Part shown: positions 44,478-55,617 of the stretch, piece by piece
How the letters are laid out: every line of letters begins with the position of its first letter
Position numbering within the stretch: position 1 is the first letter of the stretch
Assembly: GCA_039583875.1 (NCBI GenBank)
Contig: CM077151.1
Span: 107,836,609-107,900,608 of the forward strand
DNA: 64,000 nucleotides
DNA from: Platanthera guangdongensis
Taxonomy: Eukaryota > Streptophyta > Magnoliopsida > Asparagales > Orchidaceae
Direction of reading: 5' to 3'
The notes under the pieces: model-generated
What the model saw: only the letters and a program-made list of their open reading frames with translations
Told to the model about the DNA's origin: nothing
Database searches by the model: none
Translations under genes and position numbers: made by a program

Positions 44478-45085
44478 TGTGAACAATGGACAATGAGCTA
44501 AATAAACCACAAATTTTATTGCTCCAAAAAGATCAAGATTACATATGTATGCCCTCTTATATATAGAAAATGGGGGAGACGAGAGAATATAATAAGCGAT
44601 GTGGGACTAAAAAATAAGTCGCACGGGCGGGGCAATTTGACAAAGTCAAACCGCCAGACTATACAAAATATACTCGGCATCCCCAGAACACTTTCAACAG
44701 CTGACACCAAGACTACATCTGCGGTAATCTCCAAACCACTGTGGCTACAACCAGCCTGCTGCTGCGGCTTTCTTCAAACATGCCACAGCTACATGTAGAC
44801 CGCTACGGCTGGCACCCAGACCACTGCTGTGGATTTCTTCAGACTAGCTACGGCTACATGCAGACCGTTGCAGCTTGCAGCCAGACTACTGCTGCGGTTA
44901 ATCACCAGACCACTATTGTAGCTCATTGCTAGAATACTGCTGAGGCAAACCGTCAGACCGCCAATGTTGCTCCTGACCAGACAGCTGAGACCGCCATCAA
45001 ACCACTGAAACAAACCGACAGACCACTGATAGAAGAAGACTGCTGCGATTAGACATAAATCGCCCGGTCTCCTTATGATCCAACA
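44478..45085 (-). repeat. Element J 5' LTR (608 bp)
   Basis: The minus strand starts TGTTGGATCATAAGG at 45085 (TGTTGGA is a common copia LTR start) and ends TTGTTCACA at 44478. A TATA run is at about 44566-44557. U3 (44640-45060) is filled with loose repeats of CAGACCRC and CTGCGGC type. Confidence 0.85.
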
Positions 45086-47128
45086 AAATCCAAGAAGGAA
45101 GAGGAAAGTGAATCTGATGAGAATGATGAAGAAGATGAGGAGAGCTTGTTCGTTAAGAAGTTCAAAAGGTTTATGAGAAATCCTGAAAGAAGAAATTCTT
45201 TCAAAACGTTTTTCAACAAGAAGGAATCTGGATACAAGAAATGAAAAGCGAAAGCTGGTGCAGTGGATGATGAAGAGCGTCCACCACCTGAATGTTATCA
45301 TTGTAGAAGAGTCAGACATATCGGGAGAAAATGTCGAAAATATCTGAAAGAGCTAAAAGAGAAGAGATGCAAGAAGAAGGACAAGAATAAAGTTCTTAAG
45401 GCTAAAACTTGGGATGACTTCACATCTGAGGAGTCGAGTGGATCGAGTTCAGAAGCTGACGAGGAGGCCAATATATGCTTGATGAGAAAGAGCATCTCAC
45501 CATCTGATGACGAGTGTAGTGTCCAAAGTGACACTGAGGTAACTCCTCTAACTTATGATAAGTTATATTCTGAATTTTTAAAAACTTGTAAATATTTTGA
45601 AAAGAGTTTCAAAGATATTGATCTACTTAAATCTAAAAAAAAGTATTGCTAAAAGAAAATAAAAAACTAACCACTGAATTAAAAGTACTTGGGAAAGAGA
45701 AAGTGACTTGTCGAAAGGTCTGTCACCCTTTGACAAGTATACTAGAATTAGAAAAGGATTTTGCTAAGTCCAAATCTTTTGTTGATTCTCTTACAAAGAA
45801 AAAAGGACTTAGAAAGATCTATAATTTTTCTCAATCTCAACTATAAGGTGGTAAGAAAGCTTTAGCAAACCGTTGTGGTATTTTAGTCACTGAAAAAACC
45901 GCCTTGAAAGCCCGGGTTAGTTATTTTGAAATGGCTATAAAAAATTTACAGTAGTCCGAAAATCATTGAATATGATTTTGGCGAATCAATGCTTTGGTTC
46001 GGCAAAGTTTTGGCTTAGATACGCTTCTGGATGATATCGCCCGGTGATAGCCGCTATCATTGACAATACCAAAAAGTTCAAATATTTAATTTTTTGGATA
46101 AAAATAGTAAATCTGCTATCACCACCTCTTCCAGCAGGAATTCTCGTAATATTTTGAAAAATGCTTCAACCTCTTTTATCACGTGTGCCAAAGGTAATAT
46201 GTTTGGTCACACCACTGACATTTATAGGAAAAAGGTCGTTATTTTGTTAAAAAGTTTGGGTACCTAAGGCTTCCACCTATTCTATTGGATAAACTACTTG
46301 GGTATCCAGATCTTTTCTCTCATCCTCTTTCTAGGTGTGTTGGCACGCTAAGGATAAGTAAGACGTGTGGTACTTTGATTCAGGATATTCAAAGCACACG
46401 ACAGGCAACAAGTCAAAGTTCCTTATCCTAGAAATAATGAAAGGTGTAGTTACTTTTGGTGATAAAAGTAAAGGATGGAACTTTGGCATTAGAGTAGTAG
46501 GTAACGATTCTTTTACTATATAAAATGTTTTGTATGTGAAAGGTTTAAAACACAATTTGATTTTTCAAGTCAGTTGTGCGATATTGGTCTAAATGTTTTA
46601 TTTGAATCTTCTACAAAGATTTGCAAAATTTTTGATTCCAAAACAAATGATGTTGTTCTTACTGCACCAAGCTGTCAAAATGTTTATATGATAAAATTTC
46701 ATGATCTTTCACATTCTTCGTTAAAATGTTTTCTCCAAAAATGAGGAGTTAGATTTATGATATAGGCAACTTGGTCATTCTAGTGCCAAGTTAATTTACA
46801 ATTGTCAAAAGATAAATTAATTAAAGGATTACCTATTTTAAGTGGAAATTTATCTTCTTTATGTTTGCCATGTCATAAAGGGAAATTTTCAAAGTCTTCG
46901 TTCAAAAGCAAAAATGTTATTTCTACTACTAGACCTTTATAATTGATTTACATGGATTTATTTGGTCCAATTACAAGACAAAGTGTAGGAGGTTGAAAAT
47001 ATACTTTTGTTTTGATTGGTGATTATTCACATTTTTGTAAAACTATTTTCTTAACTTCAAAATCCAATGCATTTTTAGAATTTACAAAATTATGTATACG
47101 TATTCAAAATGAACTTGACTTAAAAAAA
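45086..47128 (+). pseudogene. Copia remnant I: gag, protease region and start of integrase
   Basis: A plus-strand Ty1/copia relic. The gag tail has an acidic/lysine-rich stretch, knuckle CYHCRRVRHIGRKC (near 45290-45330; Gly lost from CxxCxxxGH), then KAKTWDDFTSEESSGSSSEA and DEEANICLMRK, the usual segment after the copia knuckle. At 46330-46560 come protease remnants (GYSKHTTGNKSKFLIL-like, frame-shifted) and GVVTFGDKSKG. GAG-pre-integrase is around 46760-46880 (LCLPCHKGKFSKSSF), integrase from 46930 (LIYMDLFGPITRQ) to 47120, where H interrupts it. Many stops. I's left part was displaced by J. Confidence 0.78.
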
Positions 47129-47814
47129 TGTACAACCCCATATTTGTTGGGTATGACCAAGATGCCCCAAGGACAAGGATTGACCTAGCTTTGGGCTAAA
47201 ACTTGATCAGATAAGTGGGCGGGAAGGCTCCCCCCTAGACAGGCAAAAGAGCTTGCACCTCAGGTCAGCAGAAGTCCTTCAACTCTCGTCATTGAGTGAT
47301 GTTTCTCCACTCAACGCCCCTTCAGTCTTTTGGTTCCGACCCTGGGTAGGCGGGAAGGCTCGCGCTTAGAGCAAGCAGGGTTCCCGCAGAGCTCAGCGGA
47401 AGAGCTTCCGCCAAATGGGACCTAGACTTGAAATTACCTGAATACCCCTGGGTCTGCATTTAGCTCCTCAAAACAACGGCATTTGACTATTAGCAGACTA
47501 GACCAGGGGCATTTTAGTAATTTTAGGGGCAGTAAAATTATGTTTTTTGCATACCAGAACTAAAAACCTATAAATAGACCCATAGAGTTCCTCAGAAGAC
47601 AGGCTTTCATACTTCCACCAATTTCCTTCTGGTGCTTTCTAAGGAACTCTTCGCCCAGCAATTGGCTTTGGAGGGGAAGCACTCAGAGAACTTCCGGGTT
47701 AGAGGAGGGACCACCCAGCTGGGGATTTGGGTCAGTTCTAGAAACTTCATTCCTAGTCAGGGGTATAGTTTGGCAGAAGTAGGTGTTATCTACACCCCAA
47801 ACTCCGAACTCTCG
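47129..47814 (+). repeat. Element H 5' LTR (about 0.7 kb, boundaries approximate)
   Basis: It starts TGTACAACCCC where copia I breaks off. A TATA box CCTATAAATAGACC is at 47567-47580 with a CTTCCACC-type leader behind it. U3 has two GGCGGGAAGGCTC repeats (near 47218 and 47350) and the dyad CGGAAG-AG-CTTCCG near 47400. The right end is placed just before a degenerate primer site. The other LTR is outside the window. Confidence 0.65.
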
Positions 47815-47830
47815 TTGACGCCATTTTTGG
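47815..47830 (+). other. Possible primer binding site of H (degenerate, tRNA-Arg type)
   Basis: TTGACGCCATTTTTGG resembles the TTGGCGCCGTCTGTGG primer site of Tat-type elements at 11-12 of 16 positions; most differences are transitions. It sits between the LTR-like region and gag. Confidence 0.45.
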
Positions 47831-47889
47831 CTTGAACATTTCTAGTGTGGTGAGTGTGGACCGTAGCTGACACAGGAAAACCTCAAGTC

Positions 47890-48652
47890 AAGTCTCATGG
47901 TTGGGGATAAAGGAGAAGGAGCTGGCTCAAGAGTTTCTCCATCTTGAGGAAGTGGGGTGACGTTGGGGATGCTAAAAGACTTCAGGCGAGACATCCTCCA
48001 GGCCATCCACTTGCTCCCTGGAAATGCCCGGGGAAGGAGGTACTGGCAGAGTCTGCAGAAAGGGATGTCCCCAGGTGGGAGATGTTCCCTGGACAGACCA
48101 GTGCGGACAAGGCTAGCGAGCCAAAGTCGTGTGACGAGCCCTCTCGGCAGGCAGGGGGCGGGAGCCCCTTCAGTGAGCTCATCATCTAAGCTCTGATTCT
48201 GGAGGGGTTTAGGTATCCAGACATGACCTACTATATGGGGAGGGACGACCCCACGCAGCATGCGCAATGGTTTGAAGATGCCATTTCCATAAGGCTAATG
48301 GCGGATGTCTTCAAGTGTAGTCTCCTCGCCATCACTCTGAAGGAGAAGGCCGGGGACTGTTTCCACCAGTTGCCTGCGAGTTTGATCTACTACTTCCAGG
48401 ATCTGCAACACGAGTTCTTGCTGAGGTTCTCATTATCCAAGAAGAGGAATAATGGAGAAGAGTGCTTGTTTGCTATCAAGCAGAGGTCGGAGGAGAAGTC
48501 GGGATGCTATGTTGATATGTTTCAGGAGGAGATTCTGCAGGTTCAAGAGATGCTAGGATACACAGTGATGCTTGCCTTCAATCTTGGGTTGAGGCCCAGT
48601 TTCTTTAGCATGGTGCTGAAGAAAGTTGCCCCCTCTCCTTCGAGGAGTCGAT
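47890..48652 (+). pseudogene. gag: Element H gag (Tat-like), split by G
   Basis: The frame 48223-48672 (first ATG 48223) holds a retrotransposon-gag domain: MTYYMGRDDPTQHAQWFEDA, AITLKEKAGDCFHQLPA and FLLRFSLSKKRNN, then FAIKQRSEEKSGCYVDMF, the pattern of Tat/Ogre gag (DGxxDPxxH ... W ... LP ... F...F). Upstream (47890-48200) broken frames carry the gag N-terminal region. Element G is inserted at 48652/48653; a one-base shift near 48630 puts the sense frame in step with the piece at 63852. Confidence 0.8.
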
Positions 48653-50245
48653 TGATAAGTCTTCATTTATAGTTATTTTTATATAGTTTTTATTTAATAA
48701 ATAATAATAGTTTATTTAATTTATTTTAATATTTGTATTAAAATATTTTGTTTTCACATTTCAGGTCTATTTGGGCTGCAGATAATAAATTGGAGCATGT
48801 TAGGCCAATTAGAAGAACAAACAGAGAATTCCTTGAAAAATCCCTTTTAGATGCCCATGTCACGGGCATGACCTTCAGGTCACGGCCATGACATGTTGCC
48901 GTGTCCCATAAAGAAAAGCTCCAGAGTACATGCCATGTTAGATAAAAGTTACACGCCCGTATACATGGGCGTGACCTATTGGTCACGGGCGTGTACCATC
49001 GGCGTGACCCCAAGAACCAACATTGTCGAGCGAAGAATGTCAACCAGACACGTACACGCCCGTGACCCAAACGTCACGTGCATGACCCAGGGCGTGTCAG
49101 GTGTGTTTTCCAGCTAATAAATCAGCTATTCCTACCGTTGCTGCTAGATTTCCGTTGCAACTTGACACGCCCTAGGTCACGGGCATGTGCAGGGTGCGTG
49201 ACGCCTCCATCAAGAGCATTTTATTCCCGCCATTTTCAGCTTCCCGCCATTTTCCAGTAACAGATCAGACAAGCCCTAGGTCACCGACATGACCTAGGGG
49301 CGTGACCCATCATTTGACAGATTTTGGTGGTTTCTTCTCCAATGTTCCTGGGCTTTCAAGACGACGGTTCCGAGCCTGACACACCCGAGGTTACGGGTGT
49401 CACCAAGGGCGTGACCGACCAGTAACTTTTCCTATAAATTCCAGATGAGTTCAGGAGCTGGGGAGGATCGAGGGAGCAAAATCTAGGAGTAGTTCAGTAG
49501 TTTAGTTTTCTGTTTTGATGCATTTACTTTCTGTACTTTTCAATTTCATAGTTAAGATTTCATTCTTGTACTTTTATTTCAAGCTTACTTTTGTTTATTT
49601 TTACATGTAGCCTCTTTTCATTACCACTTGATTTTGACAAGCTTTTGAATAAAATAAAGTTCTTCCTCCTTAGCAAAAGCGCTATTATTTCTTCACTTCA
49701 ATCTATCTTTGATTTATTTATTTCTAACCTTAGTTCCATATCCTAGATTTACCAAGAGATTGTGGATATGAGTAGAACACTCAAAGGTAGAAATAGCCGC
49801 ATGCACTCCTCGAGACAGGATGACACGGATCTTCCAGATTGGAGTCAAATCCATTAGCGGGGTTCACCGCATAAGGCAAGCTTAGGGGTTTCGACTGGCC
49901 GAGAGTTCTTTATCGATCAACCTAAGTTTAGTCAAGAGCGTATTCTCGAGAGAGGCGGTCTTGTAATTTAGGAACCTCCACGGTTGAAGTAGGATATTTA
50001 GAAATTTGCATTTATGAAAAGTTTTTATTCAAAGTAAGTCTAGATCAAGTGTTAATCTTAGTTCTTAGTTTTATTTATTTTCTATTGTTATTTACCGATA
50101 AAATAATATTAATTTGCGTGTGTAGGAGTACTCAACAGGCCCCAAGTCTAATACGACAATTTCCTATACTATATTTCGATAGGTACACTTGCCTATTTCG
50201 AGATTAAGGTTTTGATATATTTTTAAAATAATAAATTCTCCATCA
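48653..50245 (+). repeat. Element G 5' LTR (1593 bp)
   Basis: TGATAAGTC ... CTCCATCA. The CACG array is at 48858-49414, TATA CCTATAAATT at 49431-49440, CTCGAGAGAGG near 49945 and AGGTACACTTGCCTA at 50181-50195. Short frames over the array are not genes. Confidence 0.93.
48858..49440 (+). promoter_or_regulatory. U3 of G: (G)TCACGGGCGTGAC array and TATA box
   Basis: Sites such as GGTCACGGGCGTG, GTCACGGGCATGACC, ACACGCCCGT and GGGCGTGACC occur about every 30-40 bp on both strands and end about 25 bp before CCTATAAATT. The 3' LTR copy (53121-53582 and 62985-63018) keeps the same order. Confidence 0.88.
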
Positions 50246-50410
50246 AGTTTTTGACGACGTTGCCGGGAACATTTTTGTTGATATTTTGAAAGCAAAAATC
50301 GTATTACTTTTATCACCCAATTTCTCTATCTTCAATTCTCTTTTTCATTTTCTTTTTCAAATTCATTTCTATTAGGAAAAAGGGTTGTGTTTATTTTCTT
50401 TTATTAAAAA
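50246..50410 (+). other. Element G primer binding site and leader
   Basis: After AGTTT the sequence TGACGACGTTGCCGGGA (about 50252-50268) is a degenerate tRNA-Asp site. The leader to 50410 is AT-rich and noncoding. Confidence 0.8.
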
Positions 50411-50974
50411 ATGTTATCTAATTTGGCCGCCAAAATTACCAAGCTTCAAAATCAACTAGATATTTTGATAGCCCCAAAAGAGCGCCAAAGTGTTTGTTAT
50501 TATTGTGGTGGTTCTCATCGAAGTGAGTATTGTTATCATTATAATTATTATTCAAATCTTTCTTATGAAAATAAAATTGAATATAATTATGAAAATAACT
50601 ATTCTCACTTTTATGATAATTCTTTTTCCAATTTTCATGAAAATAATTTTTCCAATTCCTTTAATTTTCATGAAAATAATTTTTTGACTTTAAACGAGAA
50701 TACTAATTTTGATTCAAATAATTTTACTTCTACCTCAAACATTGGTTTTCCTTGTTCGCAAGATCAACCAAAAGAATTCTCGAACAATGCGAGTAATTAT
50801 TTAGATCCGAATTTTTGTACATTTTTTAGCACACCACAATCATTTTCTTCTAATTTTGGGTACTTTACGCAATTCATAGTTGATCCTCCTCAAAATTTAG
50901 AAGAAATTGTTTCTTGTTCTAATGATTCCTCACCCTCTTCAAATAATCCACCCAGTACAGAACATGAAACATAA
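50411..50974 (+). pseudogene. Element G gag remnant: one CCHC knuckle and an Asn/Phe/Tyr-rich tail
   Basis: A clean 187-codon frame from ATG 50411. It begins with LAAKITKLQNQLDILIAPK (coiled-coil-like) and CYYCGGSHRSEYC, the CxxCxxxHxxxxC knuckle that in Athila gag follows the capsid part. The tail repeats NFHENNF and is dominated by Asn, Phe, Tyr and Ser, a low-complexity, prion-like composition. The capsid part of gag is missing, so this is the C-terminal third of a normal gag started at a new ATG. Stop TAA at 50972. Confidence 0.7.
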
Positions 50975-51476
50975 AGGGGCCCCCTTGATGTCTTATTCGG
51001 AAGAGGAGGAAGAATTATTATATCAAGAATTTATTAAAGTTATGGGCACACCGGGCGAAATAGAAGAAAAACATGTTTCTTTTCCTATTTCTCCCGATTT
51101 TTATTCTCCTCATAAATTTTCAAACTCCACTTATTAATATATAGAAACTGAAATTCATGAAAATATTGTGCCGAGTACTTTTCTTTTTAATGAATTTTTA
51201 GATCACAATTTTATTTTAGAAATTAAACAACCTATCCCTAATCATACAACTTCGCAAGAACCTCCTCCTTGCGAAGATTTTTCTGATACGCTTATTCTTG
51301 ATCTTTCTTTTACTAACAAATTTCTTGTAGCAGAGGATCCGTTGCAATTAAACTTCATCTACGATCCTTTTGTCGCTCCTCTACAAAAATTCAAATCACC
51401 TCATGTATTGATAGGTGATTTTAATTTACATATTCAAGACGACTACAAGAAGGAAAATCAAGCAATTATCGGATGA
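50960..51476 (+). pseudogene. Unrecognised acidic ORF after the gag remnant of G
   Basis: In the next frame, from within the end of the previous ORF, the sequence reads LMSYSEEEEELLYQEFIKVM to a TAA at 51135-51137, and in the same frame continues to 51476 (FNEFLDHNFILEIKQPIPNH ... LIGDFNLHIQDDYKKENQA). Composition is acidic and protein-like, but I do not recognise a family. It may be gag-pol linker of the Athila type that has diverged. Confidence 0.4.
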
Positions 51477-52926
51477 GTCGCTGGGCGAGCGACTTTGGCA
51501 TCTTTGCCAAAGCGCGAATTAAGGGATTTGCCCCTTCACTTTTATTTTTATTTTCCCTTCTCTTAACACAAACCGTCTAGCTTCAAGACGAGAAAAAGAA
51601 AAGCGCTCTTAGGAGACACCCCTTGCTTATCTATTTGTTTTTATGAATTTGTTTTATAGATTTTCACAAATTGTTTTTCTTTCCCCCCTCCTACTTGACT
51701 TATAAACATTGGGGACAATGTTTATTTTTAAGTATGGGGGTAGATTCTTATTTATTATTTTTATTTTAAAATTCAAACAAAATCATTTGTTTTCAAAAAA
51801 ATTTTAAACATTTAAAAAAATATAAAAATCTTTAAAAAAAAATTTAAAATTTTTTTTTCTTTTTATTATAGAAAAATAAAAAAAAGAAAAAATATAATAA
51901 ACCCCCGCTTAAATTTTTGTGACTTTTTAGAAATTTATTTTGAGTTTATTTATAAAAATTCCTATAATTTTCGACTTTCTAATCCTTTATTTTATCATAG
52001 CTAGTTGAATTTAATTTTTTAGGCGATTTAATTTTAAGAAACATTTTATGAATTAAAATTGTTTAGAGTAAACTATTTAGCCTTTTTTCTCTTTTATTCT
52101 ATTTAGTTTCAATTTTATAGTACTTAGATTAACAATTTTTAGATTTTAATTATCTTCACTTTATGCTCTATGATTCTTAGGAAATTTTAATTTACTATAG
52201 TTTCTCTCTCAATTATTTTAATTTAATCTAAATATTTGTTAAGCCTTTCACTTGTTTTTAAATTTTCTTGTTAGCTCATATGTCACGGGGATAAGAGGAT
52301 AAAATTCAATATCCCCTGTTACACATATGTAATTTTTTTTATTTTTGGTTAAACCATATGTCATGGGAATCAAGTATTCCTTGATACACATATGCAACCC
52401 CCCCCCCAAAAAAAGGAGTAAGAGGATAAAATACATTGCTCACAAATAATTTTGTTTTTTTTTGAAGAGAACAAAAAATCAAAAAAAAAAAATTGTGTGG
52501 TGTGAGAGGATAAAATTCATCACCCCCAATCTAAGATCTCTTCAATTTCCTTATTCCCAAAAACCAATAGCCAATATTATTGCTTTAGAATTAAATTAAA
52601 ATTCTAAGAGAGTATAAGTAGTAGTTTAAATTTTTATTTAAGTTTATTTTTTGTTAAAAAGTGTTAGTAATTTTAAATCTAAATTTGTTAGCTAAACTAC
52701 TCAATTTTGAAGTCTAATTAATTTATATGAGAAACTTTTGCTAAATATATTTGTCCCTTCGCATTTTTTTTCATATTTTAGGACTTAATTTTAAATCTCT
52801 GAATTTTACTTTTAACTTTCTTTTGATTTAATAAATTTTTAGTTTAATTAAAAATTTATATTAAATTCTTATAAGTACTCTCATAGTTTTCCTCTAGAAT
52901 AGCAAAATCTTAAGTATGAGGGTATT
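51477..52926 (+). other. Element G 3' noncoding region: inner PPT, hairpins, terminal PPT
   Basis: AT-rich, no gene. AAACATTG-GGGA-CAATGTTT hairpin at about 51703-51723 is followed by AAGTATGGGGGTA (51730-51742), an inner polypurine tract. Hairpins at 52277-52329 (CATATGT/ACATATG outside, GGGGATA/TATCCCC inside), 52355-52395, 52416-52441 and 52497-52524 share the loop AGAGGATAAAATTCA or parts of it. The terminal polypurine tract AAGTATGAGGGTATT precedes the 3' LTR at 52927. Confidence 0.8.
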
Positions 52927-53607
52927 TGATAAGTCTTTATTTATAGTTATTTTTATATAGTTTTTATTTAATAAATAATAATAGTTTATTTAGTTTATTT
53001 TAATATTTATATTAAAATGTTTTGTTTTCTTATTTCAGGTCTATTTGGGCTGTAGATAACAAATTGGATCATGCTATGCAAATCAGAAGAACAAACAGAG
53101 AATTCCTTGAAAAATCCCTTTTACACGCCCATGTCACGGGCGAGACATTCAGGTCACGGGCGTGACATGTGGTCATGTTCCATAAAGGAAAGCTCCAGAG
53201 TACATGCCACATTGGATAAAAGTTACACGCCCCCAGACATGGGCGTGACCTAATGGTCACGGGCATGTACCATAGGCGTGGCCCCAAGAACCAACATCGT
53301 CGAGCGAAGAACGTCTACCAGACACATACATGCCCGTGACCCGAAGGTCACGGGCGTGACCCAGGGCGTGTTAGGTGCATTTTCCAGCCAATAAATCAGC
53401 CATTCCTGCCGTTGTAGCCAGATTTTCGTTGCATCTTGACACGCCCTAGGTCACGAGCGTGTCCAGGGTGAGTGATGCCTCCATCAAGAGCATTTTATTC
53501 CCGCCGTTTTTAGCTTCCTGCTATTTTCTAGTAACAGATCAAACACGCCCTAGGTCTCGTGCGTGACCTAGGGGCGTGACCCGTCATTTAACAGATTTTG
53601 GCGGTTT
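52927..53607 (+). repeat. Element G 3' LTR, left part (rest at 62937-63846)
   Basis: Matches 48653-49340 of the 5' LTR, including the CACG array, and stops at GGTTT where F is inserted. The sequence continues at 62937 (CTTCTCCAACGTTCTC) exactly as the 5' LTR does after GGTTT. Confidence 0.95.
53603..53607. repeat. Target site duplication of F (GGTTT), left copy; right copy 62932-62936
   Basis: GGTTT occurs once in the uninterrupted 5' LTR of G (near 49330) and on both sides of F. Confidence 0.95.
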
Positions 53608-53781
53608 TGATGAGTTGTAAATATTCGTATTTTTATGTACATAAATTAAGTCATTTTAGTTTTTTTTTGTTATTTTTGTTTATTTTTCTTTAATTAATTG
53701 CCTCCTTGTTGTAATAATTCTCTAACTAAAGTTTATTTTTGTTTCCTACAGTTTCAAAGAAATTTGCCCAAAACTGCAAGT

Positions 53782-54245
53782 ACACGCCCGTGTACTTTGG
53801 GTCACGCCCGTGGCCAGGGCGTGATACTTCATTCTCGTGAAATCAGTCCCAAATCTGAAGAAAAATGTGACACGCCCTAAGATACGCCCGTATCATTTGA
53901 CACGCCCCGTGACCGAGACCCGTGTCACGCCATCAACGAATTCGCGCTCTACGATCGTCGACCGACCCGACACGCATAGCGCCACGCCCGTGACCTAGGG
54001 CGTGACTCCTCCACCTGGCCCGACAAGACAGCACGGCAACTTGTTTTGACACCACCCGTGCCCAGATCGACCTCCCCGACACGCCCACCGCCACGCCCGT
54101 GATCGAGGGCGTGGCATCCTCGTGTACAGCCGCAAGTCAACGCAGCCATCAAATCGCCGGATCACATCACGCACAGTACTTACATGCCCCCCCTACACGC
54201 CAGTGTCACCGGGCGTGTACTTCAAAAAATTTGCCTATAAATAGG
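53782..54245 (+). promoter_or_regulatory. U3 of F: CACG(CC/GG)CGTG array and TATA box
   Basis: Sites such as TACACGCCCGTGTAC, GTCACGCCCGTGGCC, GACACGCCC, CCACGCCCGTGACC and GGGCGTGTAC, with GATCGTCGACC between them, end about 20 bp before CCTATAAATAGG. The 3' LTR copy is at 60098-60546, with its TATA box mutated to CCTTTAAATAGG (60562-60573). Confidence 0.9.
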
Positions 54246-55245
54246 CCCTTGTTGTATGGTGTTGGGGTTCACTTTTTTGAGCCAAATTTTAGTTTGTTTT
54301 GTGGGCTGCTCTTGTGGATTCTCTTACAATATAAGGAGATTTCTCCCCCTCCCTTTCATGTTTGTCTTTGCTATAACTTTAGCTTTGTAATAGTTTCATT
54401 ATGATAGTAAAAATGTTTGATTTTCTCTCTCTACATGGCATGAAAATTCATTTGGGTGGCTTATCTCTTTCTCTTTTTATCCTTAAGTTTCTTCTTTGTT
54501 TTTCTCTTTATAAAATGTGTTTGTGTGATTTTCTAAGTGATGTCTTTAATTCATCTGGTTTTGTTTTGCTAATATGATAGAAGTTATAGTATTTTTCCTT
54601 GCAAAAATGTTGTTAGGATAGTTTCATTTTGATTTCTATCTTCTTCATGTTTTTGGTTTTATGTTTTTGTTCTTATGATTTGTAAAAGAGATTTTAAAAG
54701 TGATTTTGTTTTATTTACTTAGCTTTGTTTTAAGATTGTAAAATCTTTTTGTTCTTTTCACATTCTTTTCACTTTTTAATCACTTTTTTTAAATCCTAAG
54801 AATGAAAAAGTTGTAATTTTAATTTTTAAAGGACTTTAGTTTTTTGCTTGTTTTGAAAACCTTTTGTTCTTTTTATTTTTATTTGTTCTTTTTATGTGTT
54901 TTTGGTAAGCTTTGGGAGTAGGAATCTTGTAATTTTAATTTTTAAGCAACTTTGTTTTTTCTCTTTAATAATGTGTGTGAGTGTATGAGTTAGGTTTTCA
55001 TTTCATTCTTTTAAATTCCATTTTGTGTGTGCGAGTGTATGAGAATTATTTTTTATTGCTTCCTTCAATTATGTAGATTGTGTGAGTTTATGAGATAATT
55101 TTTCATGCTTTATTTTATTGCTTTCCTCAAATTATGTAGAGTGCGTGTGTGTAGGAGATAATTTTATTGCTTTCTTTCAATTCAAGTAGAGTGTGTGCGT
55201 GTACGCATTTATTTTCGCCTACTCGTTAAGAGATAAATGACATTT

Positions 55246-55617
55246 CTTTATTTCCCGCCTACTCGTTAAGAGTTAAATGGCATGTATTTATTTCCCGCTT
55301 ACTCGTTTGAGTAGGACTCGCTTTAATTTTTCACCTACTCACTTGAGTAGGAATTGTTTGTGTGAGTATTTCATTTAAGTAGAGTGTGTGTGTGCGCATT
55401 TTTACTTTCTGCAGTGTGTGTGCATTTTTACTTTCTGCAATGTGTGTGCGTTTTACTTTTGTCGAGTATGTATATGTTTTAATTTCAATATAGTGCGTGT
55501 GTGTGCATTTATTTTCTCCTACTCGTTTGAGTAGGACTCGCTTTCATTTCAGTCCTACTCATTTGAGTAGGACTTATCATTTTTAACTTTAATTTACCGC
55601 CTACTCATTTGAGTAGG
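55246..55617 (+). repeat. CCTACTC-N4-GAGTAGG hairpin array in R/U5 of F
   Basis: Perfect 7-bp stems with 4-nt loops at 55334-55351 (loop ACTT), 55518-55535 (GTTT), 55554-55571 (ATTT) and 55600-55617 (ATTT), plus imperfect copies near 55246 and 55299. They lie downstream of the TATA box and would be in the RNA. The 3' LTR has the matching array at about 61545-61940 with several point changes. Confidence 0.85.

Larger units (their letters stand above)
42330..45085 (-). mobile_element. Element J: minus-strand Ty1/copia fragment
   Basis: 5' LTR 45085-44478, primer site 44477-44465, a noncoding leader, protease, integrase and the integrase-RT linker, cut near 42330 at the first RT residues (HWKAAMDEDMNALTE). 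Gag is absent: the leader passes directly to protease. It lies within copia remnant I, whose gag resumes at 45086; the other end of J is lost. Confidence 0.85.

Noticed and set aside
44148..44510. 120-codon hydrophobic ORF that could be a membrane protein
   Set aside because: It crosses the primer site and LTR edge of copia J and has no ordered features.
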